NCBI RefSeq assembly: GCF_001995985.1
Contig: NZ_MUFC01000011.1
Coordinates: 21,319-85,318, forward strand
Direction: 5' to 3'
Source: Salinivibrio sharmensis
Lineage (GTDB): Bacteria > Pseudomonadota > Gammaproteobacteria > Enterobacterales > Vibrionaceae
Length of the DNA stretch: 64,000 bases
The notes below the pieces were generated by a model, which searched no databases, was not told the DNA's origin, and saw only the letters and a program-made list of their open reading frames with translations. Position numbers and translations under genes: made by a program. The first letter of the stretch is position 1. Every line of letters starts with the position of its first letter. Of this stretch, positions 59,517-64,000 are shown piece by piece.

Positions 59517-60191
59517 TCAAGACCCGCACCCCACAAAGGCTAGCGACGCAAAGATGTCATCGGTGTCCGGTTTTTCTTTTTTGTCTGCAAGTGCGCAATT
59601 TTTCACTTTGGTTTTAACCCTACTGATACCATAACGTTTAGCCTGGTTGGGCCTATATCGTTTTCCTTTGCTGTTGGCTTTGCCACGTACTTTAGCGAGA
59701 TAAGAGAGCCAGTAGATGATCTCGGCTTTGGCGTGTGAGTCTCCTCTAGGTAGCACTTTAAAACCGCATCCTTGTACATGGCCTCCTTCAAAGGCTGCCC
59801 AGTAATCGTCAATGGTGGTTTGAATGGTGTTGAAGTGATTCACCTTTGAGCCATCAAGAAAGAATACACAATGGTAATGCTGCTGTTTGGCCTTTTCATG
59901 CTCTCTCACCCATAGATAGCCAATGTTAGGCGTTTTGTAGCGCCGCTTTAAGGCTTGCACCACCAGCGAGAACAAGCGGCTCACCGTTGTGCTATTGTCT
60001 GCGTATTCGGTTAAGTGCAAATCAAATCGAAAGCAGAATACTCTCGCGTAGTGAGACTCCATCGCTTCCAACTGACCGACTAATCGCTGAAGAATGTCAG
60101 TGTAGAGCGGTGACAAGTCTGGCCCTGTATTCACCTCCCAGCAGCGACCGTCTTTGGTTTTGAAAAATCCCGTGTTAGTGGAGTAGGCCAA
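59517..60191 (-). CDS. YagK/YfjJ (inovirus Gp2-like) protein
   Basis: 224-aa protein of the family found in small islands, prophage remnants and inovirus-like elements (E. coli YagK and YfjJ), probably linked to replication. It has a His-Tyr-His motif (residues 105-107, QQHYHCVFFLDGS) and later tyrosines in EIIYWLSYLAK (160, 164), reminiscent of HUH Rep enzymes; this reading is inference. The start is TTG 60191, supported by AAGGAG 8 nt upstream (60200-60205); the next in-frame ATG would lose 43 residues. Confidence 0.78.
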   Translation of the reverse strand: MAYSTNTGFFKTKDGRCWEVNTGPDLSPLYTDILQRLVGQLEAMESHYARVFCFRFDLHLTEYADNSTTVSRLFSLVVQALKRRYKTPNIGYLWVREHEKAKQQHYHCVFFLDGSKVNHFNTIQTTIDDYWAAFEGGHVQGCGFKVLPRGDSHAKAEIIYWLSYLAKVRGKANSKGKRYRPNQAKRYGISRVKTKVKNCALADKKEKPDTDDIFASLAFVGCGS

Positions 60192-60593
60192 TTCCTGATC
60201 TCCTTTTCATTACTCCACCAGCTCCTTTTTCATCACCGTTTGCGGCTTCAAAGTCGCTTCGCACGCATCGGAAGTCGGCGAACCAAAGTGTATTGCCCTT
60301 ACTTCTTGTATCAGTGATATGGATATTGAGTGGAAGATATTAATAAAACCCGACATGCTTCCCTAGGATCGGTAAGTGGCCACTATCAACGTGATTGCAA
60401 GGCTACCAAGTCGCTCTCAGTAACCAAGCACTTTGAAACAAGTGAAAATGCGCCTAAAAAACCTTGAAAACATATCTCACCTCGTCTCATCCTTATTAAA
60501 TAGGATTTTTAGCTGATAGCAGTTACTTACTTTTGCCATTGCCAATAAAAATGGCTGCCAACACTGACAGCCACTGGTTTGAATGATTTTCTA
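60192..60593. other. 402-bp noncoding region upstream of the Gp2-like gene
   Basis: AT-rich in its second half, with a GGCTG/CAGCC inverted repeat near 60550-60570 and a CACTTTGAAACAAGTG near-palindrome around 60429. It probably contains the promoter of the Gp2-like gene and could hold a replication origin; nothing definite is seen. Confidence 0.4.
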
Positions 60594-60812
60594 CTATCGG
60601 CGGCGCGGGGGTATATCGTCTCGGCTAGCCTGTAAGTGACGTTTAGCCGTTGTAGCGAGCTCCTGCATTGCCCATATAACCCCCTTACAATGTTGGTTAT
60701 CAACGTCCTCAAAATGAGCAGTACCCAGTACGACAGTTAGGCTCTCTAGCTGACACAAGGCCTTGTCCGCCAGCTCAACGTGATCAACGGGATGCTTGGT
60801 TATACTCGTCAT
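60594..60812 (-). CDS. 72-aa unknown island protein
   Basis: Small, mostly helical protein (VELADKALCQLESLTVVLG, GVIWAMQELATTAKRHLQA) with a basic C-terminus (PPRRR). Its ATG overlaps the previous stop by one base (TAATG), so it is translated with the 137-aa gene. No family recognised. Confidence 0.65.
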   Translation of the reverse strand: MTSITKHPVDHVELADKALCQLESLTVVLGTAHFEDVDNQHCKGVIWAMQELATTAKRHLQASRDDIPPRRR

Positions 60813-61225
60813 TACGCTACCTCACTGAGCGCTTGTGATTCCGGCTGAAAAGCGGCTAGCAGCGCATTGCAATCGCACTTTGATAGCGGTTCAGCTCCCC
60901 GTTTGGCTCGCCAATTATTAATCAAACCAATCGCGCTTTTTGCTGCATCGAGATCAGTAAGCCAGTAGCGTTTAAACATGGCCTTGTAGCCGCGCACACT
61001 GGTAAACGGTGCGGGTTGATCGGCGATGCGCACACCATGGCGGATGCGGAGAAGGCTCATATCCGTTGGCAACGTGATACTCCAAAACTTGCCGGCCTCA
61101 TCCAGCAAGTTGGCATGGGTGAGATCTCGGATATTCACGTCCAGCGGATGTAGGCCAGCTTTGCCACGGCGTAAAAGCTCTAACAGGCACAGTTCGGCTT
61201 TGCTTGGTGCAGGTAGTTTGCTCAT
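60812..61225 (-). CDS. 137-aa unknown island protein
   Basis: Starts at ATG 61225, overlapping the alpA-like stop (ATGA); a longer in-frame reading runs back over alpA and is rejected. An N-terminal winged-helix-like stretch (KAELCLLELLRRGKAGLHPLDVNI) and a central GYKAMFKRYWLTDLDAAKSAIGLINNWRAKRG are visible. No family recognised. In an apparent alpA-137aa-72aa operon. Confidence 0.7.
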   Translation of the reverse strand: MSKLPAPSKAELCLLELLRRGKAGLHPLDVNIRDLTHANLLDEAGKFWSITLPTDMSLLRIRHGVRIADQPAPFTSVRGYKAMFKRYWLTDLDAAKSAIGLINNWRAKRGAEPLSKCDCNALLAAFQPESQALSEVA

Positions 61226-61407
61226 TGTTGCCACTCCCCATCTAGCCACGCTTGATAGTCGGTTTCGCGCCACCCAATGGTACGTCCGTTGATTTGCCGA
61301 GGGGCAGGGAATGACTGCTCTTTGCGCCACCAGCGCCAAATAGTTTTAGGGGAGCGCCCGACAAGGGCTGACATTTCTTTAAGAGATACAATGCGGTTTA
61401 TTGCCAT
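61222..61407 (-). CDS. AlpA-family DNA-binding regulator
   Basis: 61-aa protein with the AlpA/excisionase helix-turn-helix (IVSLKEMSALVGRSPKTIWRWWRKEQSFPAPRQINGRTIGWRETDYQAWLD). In P4-like and CP4-57 elements AlpA activates integrase or excision, so this is the likely island switch. GGAG lies 9 nt before ATG. Confidence 0.9.
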   Translation of the reverse strand: MAINRIVSLKEMSALVGRSPKTIWRWWRKEQSFPAPRQINGRTIGWRETDYQAWLDGEWQQ

Positions 61408-61526
61408 GCTCTATTACTCCATCGGTTAACTTGAGAACATGGCTAGCTAATATAAGGATGAATTTTCGGGTAGGCAGGGACTTAGTTAAGTATTATTTGT
61501 AGTTAATAACTTTAAACTATCTTTAC

Positions 61527-62348
61527 TCATTTCCTTCGTTTACCTGAAATCCAGTTTCCTACAGTGACAGGGTTTGCGTCGATAGGGCCAATTCCGTCTC
61601 TTGCAAATTGGGCCTCCAACACATCACATGCCGCGTATGGATTTTCTATAACTTCAGCCCCTAAATTAGGGTGTGACTTGATAAGGAGACGTATTAGGTG
61701 GGCCTGTTTTTTTTCTACCCGATGCGGACGGGCGTTTTGTGTCTCTAATTCAGCCTGCCTCATATTTTCCGCAATTTCTCGGTTGTTGTAACGATTTGAC
61801 AGAGTCTCAATGCCATGTATTGCTCGGTGTAGCCTTTCTAAGTCTGGTTTAAATACATACCGCTCTCCCTCTATCGGAGGAAGGTCAATAGAGAGTAAGG
61901 TAACATGCTCTAAGCCTTCTCCAGTTGGCTTATATTCAATCTCTCCAACTGTGGTTAGTAACCAGTTTCCGTTTTCAGTCTTGCCACGTATTTTCCAAAA
62001 TCCGTTAGCAAAGCCACTGAAACCAAACATCCATGAGTCGCTATTAGATGGATCAAAATATATACCTCCCAAAATGCTATGTGTTGATACAAAAGCATCA
62101 AGAGATCCTTCTTTTTCCAGTACTTTCTTCTCGGATAGAGACATCCTCCCGTCCTCAGTTTTAATCCAGATATTTGGTCTACAGTTCTCATCTTCCAATT
62201 TGACACATAAACTTATTGCACCGACTTCATGCCAATGATAGATGTCTTCTTCCTCACAACCTAACAGCCTCGCCGCTCGTTCAACTGTGCAATACTCAAG
62301 AGGCAATAAGGGTGGCAGCTGGGTATCCGTTTCTTTCTGTGATGACAT
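61527..62348 (-). CDS. 273-aa unknown island protein with an N-terminal HTH-like segment
   Basis: Begins 3 nt after the integrase stop, with GGGAGG overlapping the integrase end, so the two are co-transcribed. The N-terminus (TVERAARLLGCEEEDIYHWHEVGAISL) looks like a MerR- or AlpA-type helix-turn-helix; the C-terminus (VTVGNWISGKRRK) is basic. Middle beta-rich part unknown. More AT-rich than its neighbours. Found commonly next to integrases as a regulator-like cargo gene; role not known. Confidence 0.7.
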   Translation of the reverse strand: MSSQKETDTQLPPLLPLEYCTVERAARLLGCEEEDIYHWHEVGAISLCVKLEDENCRPNIWIKTEDGRMSLSEKKVLEKEGSLDAFVSTHSILGGIYFDPSNSDSWMFGFSGFANGFWKIRGKTENGNWLLTTVGEIEYKPTGEGLEHVTLLSIDLPPIEGERYVFKPDLERLHRAIHGIETLSNRYNNREIAENMRQAELETQNARPHRVEKKQAHLIRLLIKSHPNLGAEVIENPYAACDVLEAQFARDGIGPIDANPVTVGNWISGKRRK

Positions 62349-62351
62349 GGT

Positions 62352-63650
62352 TTAATCCCTCCCTACAAATGCCACTACATTGGCGGCATTGGTGTTTTCG
62401 TTTAATCGTTGTTCCCATGATTCCAAAGCCCTTCTTTTTTCAGGCAGGTATTCATAGCGATCATAGTGTTTGCTGGATACGTCATTGAGCGCATGGTTCT
62501 GAATGCGGTCCCGTAGTGATTTAGAAATACCAATCTCACCCATCAGGGTCTTACAGGTGCGGCGAATGTCGCGGGGAGTGAAGGACGACACAAAAGGCGT
62601 TGCCTCTCGGTATCGAGTAACGGCCTGAGAAAGCGAATCCAGCCGGATATGCTCATTGCGGTTTAAGCGGTGCGGAAAAATAAAGTCAGAGTCTTGGTTT
62701 ATCTCGCGCAAATGGCGAAGAACCACCAGCGCAGATTCAGTCAGGGGAATGATGTGTTCTCGCTTGTTTTTAGATACATCACGGTTTATCAGTAACGATT
62801 TTTGTTGCCAATCTATCGCCTCCCACTTCGAGGCTGCCAGCTCATAAGGTCGCTGGCCTCCGGCATAGAGGCAAAGTAAAATCAGGCACCGGATGGTATC
62901 GCCCATTCTAAACCGCTCATATTCCCCGTTCAGATCGGCGATTAGCTGGATCACTTCACCCATTTTCAGGTAATGATTACCCACGCGCTCTGCATCTTTT
63001 TGTTTGGGGATGGCCGTCATTGGGTTAAATACCAAGCCAAACTTTGCTTCATCAATGAAGTTAGCAGGGTCGTTATCGTGCCTTAGTCCGTAGTTAAACG
63101 CGGCCATCAGATAGCTGCGTACACGATTTGACTGCGTTTTCGCCCCACGCCTTATCATTTCCGCCAGCACCAGTTTTAACTCGTGTGGGGTGACATTCTT
63201 GGCTTTCGTTGCAGGAGGTATAACCGGGTACACTTCCTTCTCAAGAGACGCGAGAACGGCTTTGTGGGTACGCTTACCGTCCCGCACCATTTGCGCGACA
63301 TAGGCTTCAAACAATTGCTGTATTGACCCCTTCCTTGCCTCCTCGCGTTTTGCACTTTCCTGTTCACGCCTTTGCGTTTCGATTTGCTCTTTCGGGTCAA
63401 TCCCCTGTAAAAGCAACTCCCCCAGCTCTTTCTGTTTTGCCCTTGCCTCAGTAAGCGACAGTGCTGGAAACTGGCCTAACGGAATGAACTTGGCTTTGCG
63501 GTCCATAAAGTAACGAAACACAAAACGCTTGCCGCCTTTTGGCGTGACTTGCACTGCCAACTTGCCCGTTCCGCGCTCACTATTACTGTCCCACTCATAG
63601 TAGGGTTTGGCTTTGGGTTTTAGCCCCCGAATAGCACTTACCGTTAACAT
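62352..63650 (-). CDS. P4-type tyrosine integrase of the island
   Basis: 432-aa integrase with an N-terminal DUF4102 arm-binding domain (LKPKAKPYYEWDSN, VTPKGGKRFVFRYF, PLGQFPALSLTEARAK), a core-binding region (105-205) and a catalytic domain: Arg267 in LYAGGQRPYELA, R360xxR363 in TPRDIRRTCKT (Arg in place of the usual first His), His386, and nucleophile Tyr396 in SKHYDRYEYL. ATG 63650 with GAGGGA 7 nt upstream is preferred over an in-frame GTG. It would recombine the 50-bp core in tRNA-Ile2. Confidence 0.93.
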   Translation of the reverse strand: MLTVSAIRGLKPKAKPYYEWDSNSERGTGKLAVQVTPKGGKRFVFRYFMDRKAKFIPLGQFPALSLTEARAKQKELGELLLQGIDPKEQIETQRREQESAKREEARKGSIQQLFEAYVAQMVRDGKRTHKAVLASLEKEVYPVIPPATKAKNVTPHELKLVLAEMIRRGAKTQSNRVRSYLMAAFNYGLRHDNDPANFIDEAKFGLVFNPMTAIPKQKDAERVGNHYLKMGEVIQLIADLNGEYERFRMGDTIRCLILLCLYAGGQRPYELAASKWEAIDWQQKSLLINRDVSKNKREHIIPLTESALVVLRHLREINQDSDFIFPHRLNRNEHIRLDSLSQAVTRYREATPFVSSFTPRDIRRTCKTLMGEIGISKSLRDRIQNHALNDVSSKHYDRYEYLPEKRRALESWEQRLNENTNAANVVAFVGRD

Positions 63651-63675
63651 GGCACATTCCCTCACTCAAAGATTC

Positions 63676-63722
63676 CCTTGTTTGACTACGGCGATTTTTA
63701 GTCAAACAATTAGTCAAACAAG
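63676..63722 (+). repeat. Right integrase arm-type repeats
   Basis: One inverted copy (CCTTGTTTGACTA, 63676-63688) and a direct pair of TAGTCAAACA (63699-63722, 12-bp period) upstream of the integrase start. The direct pair repeats the left copy at 50894-50917 with one difference. Confidence 0.65.
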
Positions 63723-63769
63723 AGCGTACCTGAATGAGACTGTGCGAGAAAAGATAAACCGAAGAGGTG

Positions 63770-63797
63770 TTTGTAACTCGTTGAATTGAGTCACAAA
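63770..63797. repeat. Inverted repeat between integrase and attR
   Basis: TTTGTAACTC and GAGTCACAAA pair at 9 of 10 positions across 8 nt. It may be a regulator or recombination directionality factor site, or part of the integrase promoter region. Confidence 0.45.
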
Positions 63798-63845
63798 TAA
63801 ACTAATATGAGATGATGTGAGATTTTATCGAAAACAGTCATATCA

Positions 63846-63952
63846 CGACTCATAATCGATTGGTCCCCAGTTCAAGTCTGGGAGGGGCCACCAGTTATAA
63901 CAAGGCGTAGCAGGTTAGTACCTACTACGCCTTTTTTGTACCTGCCGATTTT
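63846..63952 (+). repeat. attR: right direct repeat (truncated tRNA-Ile2 3' half plus terminator)
   Basis: Copies 50787-50893 with 4 mismatches; 63846-63895 is identical to the tRNA copy from anticodon stem to CCA-GT. It lacks the 5' half of the tRNA, so it is not a functional tRNA gene. Confidence 0.93.
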
Positions 63953-63976
63953 GGGTCAGGTAATGGGTCAGGTAAG
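63953..63976 (+). repeat. Arm-like repeat pair outside the island
   Basis: Two copies of GGGTCAGGTAA with a 12-bp period, in the same place relative to attR that the TAGTCAAACA pair has relative to attL. Same layout, different sequence, as if recognised by another integrase. Confidence 0.6.
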
Positions 63977-64000
63977 CCCCGATCACGCACTCTTCTCTGT

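Larger units (their letters stand above)
50787..63952. mobile_element. tRNA-Ile2 genomic island carrying a type II-B CRISPR-Cas9 system
   Basis: Bounded by the 107-bp att repeats, with a unit length of 13,059 bp. It contains, left to right, the CRISPR array, cas4-cas2-cas1, tracrRNA, cas9, a Gp2-like gene, two small unknown genes, an alpA-like regulator, a 273-aa unknown and the integrase. Every protein gene is on the minus strand. No capsid, packaging, conjugation or partition gene is seen, so it needs outside help to move between cells or is only integrative. The integrase is next to the truncated tRNA copy, at the far end from the intact tRNA. Confidence 0.92.

Noticed and set aside
59293-59634. 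A 113-codon + strand frame between cas9 and the Gp2-like gene
   Set aside because: It overlaps the 3' end of the Gp2-like gene on the opposite strand, lacks a ribosome site and shows no domain or signal.
60527-60712. A 61-codon minus-strand frame
   Set aside because: Overlaps the better supported 72-aa gene in another frame and has no ribosome site.
60594-61225. The small genes beside an HTH gene as an anti-CRISPR/Aca pair
   Set aside because: The HTH protein is of the AlpA island type and no known anti-CRISPR feature is seen; context alone is too weak.
61225-61339. A 38-residue N-terminal extension of the 137-aa protein
   Set aside because: It would lie wholly within alpA in another frame; ATG 61225 overlaps the alpA stop as ATGA, the usual coupled start.
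63846-63895. A second tRNA gene at the right end
   Set aside because: Only the 3' part is present; acceptor 5' strand and D arm are missing, so it is an att copy.

Overview
The window comes from a gammaproteobacterium. The gene clusters are those of the Vibrionaceae: csrD-mreBCD-maf-rng-yhdP, tldD/pmbA, rpsU-yqeY-dnaG-rpoD, the kds-lpt-rpoN-hpf-ptsN-rapZ-ptsO-mgtE cluster back to back with mlaFEDCB-ibaG-murA, degQ/degS, rplM-rpsI, petABC, sspAB, pyrBI and argF. The genus cannot be fixed from the sequence; a halophilic relative such as Salinivibrio would fit but is a guess. All calls come from reading the sequence; no database search was run.

Positions 1 to about 50,760 are dense, vertically inherited core genome: cell shape and envelope (mreBCD, yhdP, uppP, plsY, lptCAB, kdsCD, mlaFEDCB, murA), macromolecular synthesis (rpsU, dnaG, rpoD, rpoN, rplM, rpsI, hpf), RNA turnover (csrD, rng), folate, pyrimidine and arginine synthesis (folBK, pyrBI, argF), proteolysis (tldD/pmbA, degQ, degS, sspB) and the cytochrome bc1 complex (petABC). 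Several control sites are visible: a pyrBI attenuator with a leader ORF, two tandem ARG boxes before argF, and many intrinsic terminators. One local oddity is a lone type IV prepilin-like gene between csrD and mreB, where vibrios such as V. cholerae carry the MSHA pilus locus.

Positions 50,787 to 63,952 are a genomic island of about 13.06 kb inserted in the 3' half of a tRNA-Ile2 (CAU) gene. It is bounded by direct repeats of 107 bp with 4 mismatches, the first 50 bp identical. At its right end it carries a P4-type tyrosine integrase, then an unknown 273-aa protein, an AlpA-like regulator, two small unknown proteins and a YagK/YfjJ (inovirus Gp2-like) protein. Its main cargo is a complete type II-B CRISPR-Cas system: a 1480-aa Cas9 of the Francisella type, cas1-cas2-cas4, and a 23-repeat array. 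A tracrRNA not covered by any ORF can be deduced between cas9 and cas1. Its promoter places the 5' end at the start of a 14-bp anti-repeat, followed by a bulge, a 7-bp lower stem and an intrinsic terminator.

The island therefore looks like a small mobile element carrying a whole Cas9 immune system, with 22 spacers. Just inside each end are 12-bp-period repeats (TAGTCAAACA pairs), probably integrase arm sites. Immediately outside the right end is a pair of the same layout but different sequence (GGTCAGGTAA), which suggests a second related island begins there in the same tRNA locus.
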